Source: Thinopyrum elongatum
Taxonomy: Eukaryota > Streptophyta > Magnoliopsida > Poales > Poaceae
Reading direction: 5' to 3'
NCBI GenBank assembly: GCA_011799875.1
Contig: CM022303.1
Location: forward strand, 549,399,368-549,463,367
Length of the DNA: 64,000 nt
Part shown: piece after piece, positions 34,851 to 44,977 of the stretch
Numbering within the stretch: the first letter of the stretch is position 1
Layout of the letters: every line of letters starts with the position of its first letter
The notes under the pieces: generated by a model
Databases searched by the model: none
Seen by the model: the letters and a program-made list of their open reading frames with translations, nothing else
Told to the model about the DNA's origin: nothing
Made by a program: the position numbers and the translations under genes

Positions 34851-35758
34851 GGGAGTAACATAAGTAGTACATGCATGCCAAATGAACAAAAAATGACGTG
34901 ACAAGCAATTAAAAAAGAGAAAGACAAATGAAGTAACAAAATATGTTATCATCATATAGCCTTTTCAATAAAAAAATGACTACAAAATAATAAATGAAGG
35001 TATCTATGTTGTTATATCTATGATAACATTCATTATGAAGGTGGTAACATATGTATGTTTTTTTTGCTAGGGAAGTTTCCAATCTATTTATCAATCATGG
35101 CAGTACAGAGAACACTAGAGGTAATAAAAATTACAACCAGGTCCATGGACTACCAAGCGACGACTACAAGCACTGGAGCGAGCCGAAGGTGCGTCGTCGT
35201 CATTGGCCTTCCCTCACTGGAGTTGGGTAAACCTTATTGTTGTGGACAGTCGAGAAGTCGTGGTGCTAAGTCCCTAAAGGACTAGCGCACCATAGTAGCA
35301 ACCATTGCAGATGAAGAGAGTTCTAAATCGAAAAGATCAAACATGTAACCACACAAACTTAGACGAACAAAAACTGGATTCAAATAGATCCATCGAAGAC
35401 CAGCACCGACTGAATCCCGTGAGATCCAACGGAGACACATTTCCACATGTCTCTGATGACGCTATTCACACCATCAGGACGGGGATCGAACGTGGAAGAC
35501 ATTATTCCTACTGAGGGATACCGTCACCACCACGCAGCCCCAACCAAGACGTTGAACCTAACAAAAACAAGAACGGGGTCCCTCCTGCCGATGGGGGGCC
35601 GAGATCCTCCACACCTGCACAGCCCAAAGGCCATCGGAGGTGGGTGGATTGAAGCCAGCACTAGCGGAAAGAAGAAGGAGACTTTTCTTGAGGAGGAGAA
35701 AAGATTTAGTACAAAAATAAATAGTAACATATGCATGGTACAACTCTAAGTTACTCCC
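34851..35758. mobile_element. TIR element of about 0.9 kb with GC-rich centre
   Basis: Left end GGGAGTAACATAAGTAGTAC and right end inverted GGGAGTAACTTAGAGTTGTA are related, both running into CATGCAT. No clear target duplication was found. The centre (35140-35690) is GC-rich and gene-like without an intact frame, which is common in non-autonomous grass elements that picked up host sequence. Confidence 0.5.
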
Positions 35759-35880
35759 GCTATGACTAGCCTTGTAAGAAAAACCTTAAACATATTTTGT
35801 GGTACCATGCGAGCTACTGCGGAACAGATCCCGCAAAAAATTACCTTAAAAACGAATATTCTCTGTAGTCTTCTTCTTCC

Positions 35881-36150
35881 TCATCTCACCCGCGTCTGCC
35901 AAAATCCTTGCCGCCGCACACCGCACAGTCCGCCACCGCACACGACGAACCAGGTATCGTCGCAGAACTTGCATGCCGCCTTGCCCAAGCCCAGCCGACG
36001 GCGGAGCATCGGCCGGAGCCGCAACTGCTCGTACAACGCCACCACCTTGTCAGCAACGCCGACATACTTCCCATGCACGAACAACCGCGGTGGCAGCGGC
36101 ATGTTATCGTCCCTCCCAAGGAGCAGCAGCCGGCAGCCGAAATCAACTAG
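35881..36150 (-). pseudogene. Glutaredoxin-like gene fragment (C-terminal part)
   Basis: Minus-strand frame without stops from about 36150 to 35881. LPPRLFVHGKYVGVADKVV matches the plant glutaredoxin-domain segment with its conserved cis-Pro and glycine region, and it is followed by a Cys-rich tail (ACKFCDDTWFVVC then CGV) seen in the large plant glutaredoxin-like proteins. The N-terminal redox half with the CxxC/CxxS active site is missing and the usual tail end is altered. This is a detached fragment, perhaps left by transposon capture, not a working gene. Confidence 0.65.
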
Positions 36151-36490
36151 AATCGCTCCGAATCGGGCCTGTCCATAGGAAATTTGGTCAGAATCGAGAT
36201 CGGCATGGTGGATTTTGGTCGGAATGAAGACTATTCTCGCGGTTGGACCTGAAACTTCCCTTCCGCCAATCGTCTTTGTATTTTAAGGCGATCTGAAAAT
36301 TTCCCCCCTGAATCCTGAACATTTGAGGTATTGGAGGCACGTTTTAAAGTTTTCATCAAAAAAATATGCGGGTCAACTGATTTTGAGGGATCTTATCAGT
36401 TTTTCTGCTCAAAACCGTAAAAGGTGGTTAATTTACGATTTTGGCTCTTTTAAGGGATCTCCTAGAGATGCTCTAAGTGCATCATTTTTC
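36151..36490. other. No gene recognised; possible MITE remnant
   Basis: Ends near CCTAGAGATGCTCTAAG (about 36463), a word typical of grass MITE termini, but the partner end was not found. Confidence 0.35.
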
Positions 36491-36990
36491 AGTTTTTGCT
36501 GTTTGGTTTCCTATCGGTTTTAGGAACATTTTTGAAGAAGCTTCTGTTTAGATTTTTTGTTTGTTCTTTTCAAACGGTTTTTTCAGTTTTGACTTTGACT
36601 TTTTTTTTCTTTCTATTTTTCCAAAAAAAGAAAAATGTTCAGAAATTTCAAAAATTGTTTGGAATTTCAAAAATTGTTTGTACTTTCTAAAAATTGTTTC
36701 ATTTTTCAAAAAAATGTTTGCTTTCTCCAAAACAATTCTCAACTTCAAATTTTGTTTGAAAATTCAAAAAATGTTTGTGTTTTTCTAAAAAAATATATTT
36801 TCCAAAATATTTTTCTGACCAAATGTTTGAAATTTCCATTTTAACACAATGTATTAAATGTACACATTTTCAAAAAATCAAAAAAGTTTGGAGTTTTATT
36901 AAACTACTTGTTTTTGAAAAATATTCATAATTTCAATAAACATTCGCATTTAGAAAAATTGATCACAATTTCATAAAATGTTTCAAATTT
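36491..36990. repeat. AT-rich degenerate repeats (AAAATTGTTT type)
   Basis: Repeats of TTCAAAAATTGTTTG and TTTCAAAAAATGTTTG with variable spacing. ORFs are low-complexity Phe/Lys-rich artefacts. Confidence 0.6.
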
Positions 36991-37330
36991 TTTACATCAC
37001 CCGGCTCGCTGCATTACACTAGTTTTCTATAGTAGACTGGTTCGCCGCACTACTTCGTATCGCTACAGTGTGCCATCAAGAAAACTTGCTTCCTTCAGCT
37101 AGCTACACTGTAATGCGAGTGGGCCGGCCCACCAGCATCGTCAAATAGGAGGTTTGGCGGTCGCCTGTTGGGGACCTCCTATTCTGCGCCTTTAGCTTCA
37201 CGGAAGCAAACGAGGAATCGAACTCGTGCTGCTACATCTTGAAAGTGTTTAGCTAACCAGTAGAGCTTTGTAATGCTAATGACTGATAGCAACACGAAAG
37301 GTTTAAGAACCTTTGTAGCCGCGTATTTAT
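36991..37330. repeat. Inverted repeat and tRNA-like stretch
   Basis: AATAGGAGGT (37145-37154) and ACCTCCTATT (about 37174-37183) form an inverted repeat. On the minus strand, 37200-37275 contains GAGTTCGATTCC, which matches a Pol III B box/T-arm, and GCTCTACTGGTTAGC, which resembles an A box/D-arm. A full cloverleaf does not fold convincingly, so this is a tRNA-derived repeat at best, not a tRNA gene. Confidence 0.4.
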
Positions 37331-37650
37331 TTCACAGTACCGTATACTGTATTGCTTAGATTTTTGAATTATTTGAAAACAATTTGGAAAATTTAATTTT
37401 TGTGAAAAAGGTCATCAAATTTTGAAAAAAGTTCATGAATTTAAAAAAAATCATCAATTTTCAAATAAGTTCATGATTTTGAAAAAAAGTTCAGCAATTT
37501 TGAACAAAAGTTCATCATTTATGAAAAAAACCTTCATCAAAAGTTTAAAAAGGTCATCGACTTTTTTTAAAAAAATATTGAATTTGCAAAACAAAGTTCA
37601 TCAATTTTGAAAAAAGTTCATTGATTTTGAAAATAATAATAAGAAGAAGC
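37331..37650. repeat. Short degenerate tandem array (AAAGTTCATCAATTTTGAAA type)
   Basis: A unit of about 20-25 bp with GTTCATNNATTTTGAAAA is repeated roughly ten times between 37400 and 37640, then a GAA-rich stretch. 37651-37976 holds no gene. Confidence 0.7.
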
Positions 37651-37976
37651 AGAAGAAGGATGATGCTGGCCCCTCGATGGTGGTCGAGGTCAACTCTCTC
37701 TCGAAGAGGACGACTCTGGCATTGAATCATTGAATGGGGCAAAACCTCTAAGTTGTTTGCACTAGTTTGTACTCGAAAGTATCTTTGTATCATAACTATG
37801 TTTAAGTTTGTATTCGAACTTAAATTTGCATGTTCCAAACTCTATGTTTGCATGTTTGCTCGAATTTACAATGGTTTTGATGTTTTCGTGCCCAATTTAG
37901 GGCAGTTGTTGCAGCAAATTCATGTCCTATTATCGGGCTGCTATTGGAGCAAAATGTCCAGTTGATGCAAAACTAA

Positions 37977-38561
37977 GAGCATCTCTAATAGATGATTTAA
38001 AATACATCACCAAAAAGTTTTAGATGAAATTTACACCAACAAAAAGTGGGTTTTACATCATCTGTTGGTAAAACCCACTTTTTGTTGGTGTAAATTTCAT
38101 CTAACACTTTTTGTTGGTGTAAATTTCACCTATCCGCGTCGGAGAAGCTTAAATCGCGCGATAGCGGCAAAAAAGCCAGTGGATTCGGCGGATTTGCAGG
38201 CGGGGGCGGCGAAAATGTGGCGGATCCGATGGTGGCGGCGGTGGGGAGGCGGATCTGGCGGCGGCGGAGTGCGGCGGGGTCCGATGGGTGGGCGGCGTGG
38301 TGTGTCGGGAGGCAAGGCAGCGGCCGCATAGTGGTGGGGGGAAGTGAGGAAGTGGCGGTTGGGTGTCCTGGGGCTGCTGGACGTTTTACATCCGGCGCGG
38401 ATAGGTGATGTATATTTTCATCACTTGGCGATGCATTTTACATCAGATGTAAAATCTGAGTAAAAAAATTGCATTTACATCATCCGGTGAAAACACGTTT
38501 TTAGTCTAAGTGGCGTATATTTCGGTTATTTTTACATATACATCATCGATTGGAGATGCTC
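37977..38561. mobile_element. MITE-like element with GC-rich insert and perfect hairpin
   Basis: Inverted ends GAGCATCTCTAATAGATGAT (37977) and (right end inverted) GAGCATCTCCAATCGATGAT, 585 bp. The left part contains a perfect hairpin and the centre (38130-38400) is GC-rich with Gly/Arg-rich artefact ORFs. A second end-like word (TTGGAGATGCTCTTA) at about 38612 suggests a neighbouring or nested copy. Confidence 0.6.
38023..38101. repeat. Perfect 34-bp inverted repeat with 11-nt loop
   Basis: 38023-38056 and 38068-38101 are exact reverse complements (arm starts GATGAAATTTACACCAACAA). A third, partial arm copy follows at about 38104-38130. A transcript would fold into a miRNA/siRNA-precursor-like hairpin. 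Confidence 0.85.
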
Positions 38562-38664
38562 TAACTTGTTTGATGCAAAACTTTCTTTTACATTTCATAT
38601 ATTGGGCTGATGTTGGAGATGCTCTTACATAAGACAAGGATGCAACCAATGAACCAAAGGTGTC

Positions 38665-39533
38665 TGTCGGATTCAGGGCTCCGCAGACCCAAGAAAGGTT
38701 CGAACTCTGGGGCGTGTGCGAAGAACTCAACCTATCCAGCCTACCAGCCCGTCGCCCCACGGCCTAGCTCGATTCACTCGAACAAGGAAGAAGATGAACA
38801 CGGCAGTTTACCCAGGTTCGGGCCACCTTGCGGTGTAAGACCCTACTCCTACTTTGTGGTGGATTGGCTTCACGAGGGGCTGAGGATGGACTATTACAAG
38901 GGATGAACAACCTCGCGAGGTTCGGGGGTGAGGGAATGAGTCGACCCCCCCCCCTACGGTGGTGGCTAACCTATATTTATAGTGGCATCGGTCCTCTTCC
39001 CTCAAAACGTAGGCGGGAAGGGATCCCACAGTGGCCAATTTGAAAGGGGACAAGTAGTACATCTTATCCTGACGAAAGGTGGTCTTCGCCTGCAAAGCTT
39101 CTGGTCGTGACGCAGCGGTGGGCTCGGCGATGACATCCGTCCTGCTGCGCTGGCGGTCTTGGTCTCGTTGCACCGGAATGGAAACCTTTGCCAGATTCCT
39201 CGAGAACCCACACCTGTCCTTGCCTCCTTAGCACCAAACAGGAAACTGCCTTCTCTGCGCCCGCTGGCGCCCGCCTGCCACGGTCGTCATGGTTTGCGTC
39301 ATGGTAGCCTCATGAGGCTGGGTACCTGCATAGAAATCTCCGCTCCTCGGGAGGCCGCCTAGGGAGGCCACTCCCTCGGGAGGTCTTGGTGTCGTCCGCC
39401 TCGCGAGGCTTGGCCCCTCGCGAGGGTCTTGCCTTGGCGGTCTTGTAGATGGGCCGTACCAGGCCGTCGATGGAGCCACGTTGTGGGCCGCAGGCAGGTA
39501 AGTCTGGGTACCCTGGTTCCCAGAACGCTGACA
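38665..39533 (-). repeat. 3' LTR of gypsy C
   Basis: 869 bp, starts TGTCGGATTCAGGG and ends ACGCTGACA (TGTC...GACA termini). The partner LTR is not in the window, so the boundary rests on termini and the adjacent polypurine tract. Confidence 0.65.
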
Positions 39534-39548
39534 GTAGCCCCCGGGCCC
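39534..39548 (-). other. Polypurine-type tract of gypsy C
   Basis: Minus-strand GGGCCCGGGGGCTAC lies directly before the LTR start TGTCAGCG. Confidence 0.65.
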
Positions 39549-39775
39549 AAGGCGCGCTCGGACTTGGCTTCGAGGCAAAGCCAAGGGGCAAGGGCGAAGC
39601 GCCGCGGGCCCTAATCGCCTGCGGGCCAGGTTGACACATGGCGCTCGACGGGACGTGGGCGTCTTCGCTTCCCCACGCCGCCTCGGCAACTGCCCGACTT
39701 GACAACTGCCTGGTGCATTCAGCGGGGCCATCATTACTTGGAGCGTGGGAGGCCGCCGGTTATCCTTCCTTCGCC

Positions 39776-39783
39776 TATAAATG
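39776..39783 (+). promoter_or_regulatory. TATA box for the antisense ORF of gypsy C
   Basis: TATAAATG on the plus strand lies about 90 bp before the ATG at 39868, outside the LTR. A G-run follows at once. Spacing fits a Pol II core promoter that would drive transcription opposite to the element's own. Confidence 0.55.
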
Positions 39784-39867
39784 GGGGGGGGGGGGGGCAG
39801 CCCATCTTGGTCTTCCCGCTGCTCGCCCTTCTTCTTCTTCATCGTTCGCCACCCCGCCAAAGCGTCT

Positions 39868-40748
39868 ATGGCACCAGTGAGGAGGTTCTCCGCCGCGGAG
39901 AAAGGCAAGGCTCCAAAGGAGGGACCAGGCTCGCCACCACCCAAGAGGGGCCGCGTCCGTCCCCGCAAGTATGCCGCGACGCCGGTGGTAGCTCCCCGAG
40001 GACGCAGGCACACCCCTTCGAAGGTCGTCGCCGCCTCTAGCAGCCGGGGGAAGATTCCCTCCTGTGCCGGAAGCTGCCGCGGCCAGGAGGGAAGCACGCT
40101 TTGGCGGTCCGGCCACCGCGCCCACGATCTTGTTCGGCCGACGCGTCCTCGGAGTTTGTGGTGTGGGCGGAGAGGCCAGCAGGCACCTGGTTCCAGCTTC
40201 CGCGCTTCTTCACGGGTGCGCTGCCGGCCGGAGGGCCTGGTAGCTTCTGGCTGTAGGCCGACGGCTATTGCAGCAAGGCCTCGTGGGTGGAGGTCGAGGT
40301 CTCTCCCGCCGGCAACGTGTTCCTGAACTGCGGGTGGCAACCGTTTGCCCGCGCGCGCGGCCTGCAGGGGAGATGTACCCTCCACTTCTGGCACGACGGG
40401 GCAACGACCCTCTACGTCAGGATCTTCGGGGAGGATGGCAAGCGTCTGGGGTGCTGCCCGGAGAGCGACAGCGATGATGAAGACGTCCACCCCTCCGACG
40501 ACGACGGCCGGAGGGGTGGTAGCATCCTCGGTGGTGAGCTTGCCCTTGGCGACGGCCGCGATGCCTCCGGCAATGGCGGCTCTTCCTTTGGGGAGAGCAC
40601 GAGCGATGATGACTATGACGAGCCGCCGCGTCGCCGATCCCAGATCGGGGAGGGCGGCGGGCCACCGCGTCGCCGCGCTCCCGCCCAGGAGGAAAACGAG
40701 CCGCCTCGTCGTCGCGCTCCGGTGAAGCAGGAGGAGGACTTCGACTGA
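39868..40748 (+). pseudogene. Antisense B3-like ORF of gypsy C
   Basis: From the ATG at 39868 a basic N-terminus (MAPVRRFSAAEKGKAP...) is read. The frame then shifts at least once before about 40145, and a B3-like domain follows: FVVWAERPAGTWFQLPRFF, then TAG at 40254-40256, then WVEVEVSPAGNVFLNCGW and TLHFWHDG...LYVRIF. The C-terminus is acidic and Arg-rich with repeated PPRRRAP blocks, ending at 40748. B3 domains bind DNA in plant transcription factors. This ORF runs against the element's polyprotein, with its own TATA box. Antisense ORFs near the 3' end are known in some plant gypsy lineages. Here it is broken. Long minus-strand ORFs over the same bases are shadows. Confidence 0.65.
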
Positions 40749-41777
40749 GCGCATGCGGCTGGAGCCAGGCCTCAGGAGCCGTGGTGGTCGCGAGGCCGCT
40801 TTTGCTTTTGCTTTTCCCTGCATCAAGAAACGTAGAAGGCCCTGCTGGGGCATGTAATGGACCATGGCGCTTGCGCCGTTTTATGTTAACGTTTTATCTC
40901 GTATCTTGGCATTCGTGTTGCTATCAATCGACAGGTTCTTGTTGATCGTGGTCAGGATAACTTAGCTTGGTGTGTTTGTGGTAGACTCTTGCACCTCGAG
41001 GGCGTGCTCCTCCGGAGCCTGGGTCCCCTGCGTGCTTCTCGTTCCAGGAAGATCCCGCCGGGGGGCTTCCTCCCGAGGATCCGAATGTTCCCAGGCCTCA
41101 GAAAAAGCCCAGCGGCCGCGAGGCCGGTCTTTAGCGGGCCATGAAGATACGGGACCTCCAGAGGTGCCTCATAGGGTGCCGCGCCCCCGCGCGAGCCCCC
41201 GAGCGAGGGCCGATCATCGCTGGTATGCCGGGTCGCGATGCCTGACGAGGCCGGGAGGTGCGGACTCAGGAGGGCGTGCGTGCCCGTTGGCTCGTTTAAG
41301 GGCGGCGCACGAGGATTGGGACGCCAAAGGTTAGGACACCAAGGCTTTGGCGAGGTGTGTTCGCGGGCAGACTCATGCGCCCACACCATGCCCGGCCCCC
41401 ACGCGCGAGGAAGAGCGACGGTCAACTGCCACTCTCCCTAAAGCGAGACTTGATAGAGCGAACGCTGCGAGGAGAAAAATTCCCATCCTTTTCAAATAAA
41501 GACGCGAGAACTTCGAATTTCATTCCAAGAAGTGGCAAACCAGCTACAGAAAGCAAGCAAAAGAACAGCCGCGTCCGGCACCTACACTAGTCTTCTGGTC
41601 TTCCCGCCAGCGCGGAGCATGGGGCTTCCACTAAGACGTGGATGGGAGCCCCCGTGAGGCTCAGGGGCAGCACTCAAGAGACTTCGGGACGTGTACAGCC
41701 CCACTCATTATTACGTGAGAGTGTCACGAGCGGAGACTTGAGAGGCACATGGCGCTCGCCTGTTATGGGTAGAACTT
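40749..41777 (-). other. Noncoding interval between antisense ORF and integrase of gypsy C
   Basis: GC-rich sequence with overlapping artefact ORFs on both strands; nothing recognised. Confidence 0.5.
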
Positions 41778-43460
41778 TCAGAGGTGCTGGATGTTCCAGG
41801 CATTCTGGATGGGGACCCAGTCCTGCTTCTCCAGGCGCGCGGCGCCAGGCCTGGAGACACGGGCGATCCTGAATGGGCCTTCCCACATTGGCGAGAGCTT
41901 GTGAAGCCCCTCCATGCAGAGCACCCGCCTCAGGACAAGGTCAACCACCTCGAGGGTCCTGGAGCGGACGCTGCGGCTGTGATACTGCCGCAGCGCCTGT
42001 TGGTACCTCGCGGCACGGAGCGAGGCTTGGTGGCGGGCCTCCTCCCCGAGCACGAGATTTGTCCCCCGCGAGGCGTCCTGGCGTGCCTCGTCAAACTCCA
42101 GGACCCTCGGGGAGCGATGTTTGACTTCGTGTGGGAGGACCGCCTCAGCCCCGTAGACGAGGAAGAACGGGGTCTCGCCGGTGGGCTTAGTCGCGGTGGT
42201 GCGGATGGACCACAACACGGACTGAAGCTCACCGAGCCAACCCCTGCCGTAGGCCTTGAATTTCTTCTTGAAGCTCCTCATCTTGAGGCCCCTCAGGACC
42301 TCCGTGTTGGCACGTTCGGCTTGGCCGTCACTCTGTGGATGTGCCACTGAAGCGTAGCATATCTGCGTTCCAAGGTTAGCACAATATGTTTTGAAGAGGT
42401 TACTCGTGAACTGAGGGCCATTGTCAGTGATGATACGGTTGGGGACCCCGAAGCGGCTCACGAGGCCCTTGATGAACTTGACGGCCGAGCCAGCTAGGAT
42501 GGTGCGAACAGGCTCCACCTCCGCCCACTTGGGGAATTTGTCGATGGCGACGTAGAGGTAGCGGTAGCCCCCGGCTGCTCGGGGAAACGGGCCCAGGATA
42601 TCTAGCCCCCAGACCGCGAACGGCCATGAGAGCGGGATGGTCTGGAGGCCCTGAGCAGGCTGGTGGATTTGTTTGGCATGGAACTGACAGGCTTCACATG
42701 ATCGCACCAGCTCGGTGGCATCGTTGAGCGCCGTGGGCCAGTAGAACCCGCTGCGGAACGCCTTGCCCACGAGGGTGCGCGATGAAGAATGGTGCCCGCA
42801 ATCCCCGCCATGGATGTCAGCCAGCAACTCGCGCCCTTGCTCCTTGGAGATGCATCACAGCGAGACGTCATTTGGGAGCCTTTGGTAAAGCTCGCCGTCC
42901 TGCAAGCAGTAAGCGGTGGCCAGACGGGCCATGCGTTCTGCATCTTCCTCCTTCTCCAGCAGGGTGTCTCGGAGCAGGTACGCCTTGAACTCTTCGGTCC
43001 AGCACCCCTCCTGAGGTTCGAGCGCCTGGAGCAGGCGGGCTCTTGAGGTCGGACCGCAGGCCGGGGCGCCTCTGGAGGGGGCCAGGGGCGGCTCCTCCCG
43101 AAGCAGCGCAGGGCTTGCAGCGCGAGGGGGGGGGGGGCTACCGATGGCTTGAAGAGCTGCTCCTCGAAGACACCAGGCTTCTGGGGCTCACGTCGGGACG
43201 CCCTCTTAGCGATGTCGTCCGCCTCCTTGTTCGTGCCACGCGGGACGTGCTGCAATTCCAAGCCCAAGAATCGTTTTTCAATCTTGCGTACCTCTTCTAG
43301 GTATGCCTCCATGTGCTCGTCCTTAGGCTTGTATTCCTTGTTGGAGAAGTTGACGAGGAGCTGAGAGTTGTCCTTGATGGTGAGACGCTTGACCCCCAGG
43401 GCCGCCGCGGCCCTGAGGCCAGTTATCAGGCCCTCGTATTCTGTGATGTTGTTGGAGACC
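41778..43460 (-). pseudogene. Gypsy C pol remnant: RNase H and integrase
   Basis: The downstream frame (42827 to 41778, 349 codons) is a gypsy integrase. It has an HHCC zinc-binding part (H6, then C44 and C47) and a catalytic core with D76, D135 and E171 in D-D35-E spacing (LDILGPF, IITDNGPQF, QAERANTE). A C-terminal region follows (VYGAEAVLPHEV, MWEGPFRI) and a stop. Upstream, an in-frame TGA (42855-42857) interrupts it and a frame change occurs near a G/C homopolymer (43126-43137). The other frame (to 43460) carries the RNase H C-terminal half (NNITEYEGLITGL, IKDNSQLL, HVPRGTNKEADDIA). Its first catalytic Asp and all of RT are beyond the insertion of D. The integrase core residues survive, but the whole is non-functional. 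Confidence 0.85.
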
Positions 43461-44604
43461 TGATGACCCACAAGTATAAGGGATCAATCGTAGTCCTTTC
43501 GATAAGTAAGAGTGTCGAACCCAACGAGGAGCAGAAGGAAATGACAAGCGGTTTTCACCAAGGTAATGTCTGCAAGCACTGAAATTATAAGTAACGAGTA
43601 GTTTGGTAGCAAGATAATTTGTAACGAGCAAGTAACGGTAATGGTAATAAAAGTGCAGCAAGGTAGCCCAATCCTTTTGAGGCAAAGGACAGGCCAAAAC
43701 GATCTCTTATGATAAGCAAAGCGTTCTTGAGGGTACACGGGAATTTCATCTAGTCACTTTCATCATGTTGGTTTGATTTGTGTTCGCTGCTTTGATAATT
43801 TGATATGTGGGTGGACCGGTGGTTAGGTGCTGTTCTTACTTGAACAAACCTCCTACTTATGATTAACCCCCTCGCAAGCATCCGCAACTACGAGAAAAGT
43901 ATTAAGAATAAATCTAACCATAGCATTAAACTTTTGGATCCAAATCAGTCCCTTACGGAATAGCGCATAAACTAGGGTTTAAGCTTCTGTCACTCTCGCA
44001 ACCCATCATCTAATAACTACTCCAAAATGCATTCCCTTAGTCCCAAATATGGTGAAGTGTCATGTAGTCGACGTTCACATGACACCACTAAGGGAATCAC
44101 AACATACATATCATCAAAATATCGAACACACATCAAATTCACATGATTACTTGCAACAAGATTTCTCCCGTGACCTCAAGAACAAAAGTAACTACTCACT
44201 AATGATAATAATGCTCAAGATCATAGGGGTATTAAATAGCATAATGGATCTGAACATATAATCTTCCACCAAATAAACCATATAGTAATCAACTACAAGA
44301 TGTAATCAACACTACTAGTCACCCACAAGTACCAATCTATAGTTCCGGTACAAAGATTGAACACAAGAGATGAACTAGGGTTTGAGAGGAGATGGTGCTC
44401 TTGAAGATGTTGATGGAGATTGCCCTCCCCAAGATGGGAGAGTTGTTGGTGATGATGATGACGATGATTTCCCACACCGGGAGGGAAGTTCCCCCGGTGG
44501 AATCGCTTCGCCGGAGGGCAAAAGTGCTCCTGCCCAAGTTCCGCCTCGAGACGGCAGCGCTTCGTCCCGAAAGTCCTCTCCTTATTTTTTCTATGTCAAA
44601 ATGA

Positions 44605-44612
44605 CTTATATA
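44605..44612 (-). promoter_or_regulatory. TATA box in LTR of gypsy D
   Basis: Minus-strand TATATAAG inside the LTR, where a retrotransposon core promoter is expected. Confidence 0.5.
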
Positions 44613-44649
44613 CCAGAAGAGGGGCACCAGAGGTGGGCCGAGGAGGGCA

Positions 44650-44696
44650 CAACCAACAGGGCGCGCCTGGGCTCCCTGGCGCGCCCAGGTGGGTTG
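44650..44696. repeat. GC-rich hairpin in LTR of gypsy D
   Basis: Arms around GGGCGCGCC and GGCGCGCCC with flanking CAACC/GGTTG complementarity. The same structure occurs at 47632-47680 and 61097-61146. Confidence 0.8.
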
Positions 44697-44977
44697 TGCC
44701 CACCTGGTGGCCCCCCTCTGGTAGTTATTTGCTCCAATAATTCTTATTTATTCCATAAAAATTCCTCGTGAAGTTTCAGCTCATTTGGAGTTGTGCAGAA
44801 TAGGTAGCCTGACGTAGCTTTTTCAGGTCCAGATTTCCAGCTGCTGAAATTCTCCCTCTTTGTGTGAACCTTGCATATTATGAGAGAAAAGACATTAGAA
44901 TTACTCCAAAAAGCATTATTATGCATAAAAACATCATAAATAACAGTGGGAAAACATGATGCAAAATGGACGTATCA

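Larger units (their letters stand above)
38665..43460 (-). mobile_element. Ty3/gypsy element C (3' part; split by element D)
   Basis: The 3' LTR is 38665-39533, followed by a polypurine tract, an antisense B3-like ORF, a noncoding stretch and decayed integrase and RNase H reading toward the LTR. It is cut at 43460 where D's LTR begins. The 5' half must lie right of the window. Confidence 0.8.
43461..44977 (-). repeat. 3' LTR of gypsy D
   Basis: 1517 bp, from TGATGACCCACAAGTATAAG to GGACGTATCA, followed by ACTCCCCCAAGCTTAG, a minus-strand polypurine tract. It is inserted in gypsy C pol at 43460. The partner LTR lies beyond the window. Confidence 0.8.

Noticed and set aside
37200..37275. Possible tRNA gene (minus strand)
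   Set aside because: B-box/T-arm is good but D-arm, anticodon arm and acceptor stem do not pair properly; kept only as tRNA-like repeat.
39228..40865. 545-codon minus-strand ORF
   Set aside because: Shadow of GC-rich LTR and the antisense B3-like region; Arg/Ala/Pro-rich, no domain, and it crosses the LTR boundary.
41784..42350. 188-codon plus-strand ORF
   Set aside because: Antisense of gypsy integrase with DDE residues; shadow frame.
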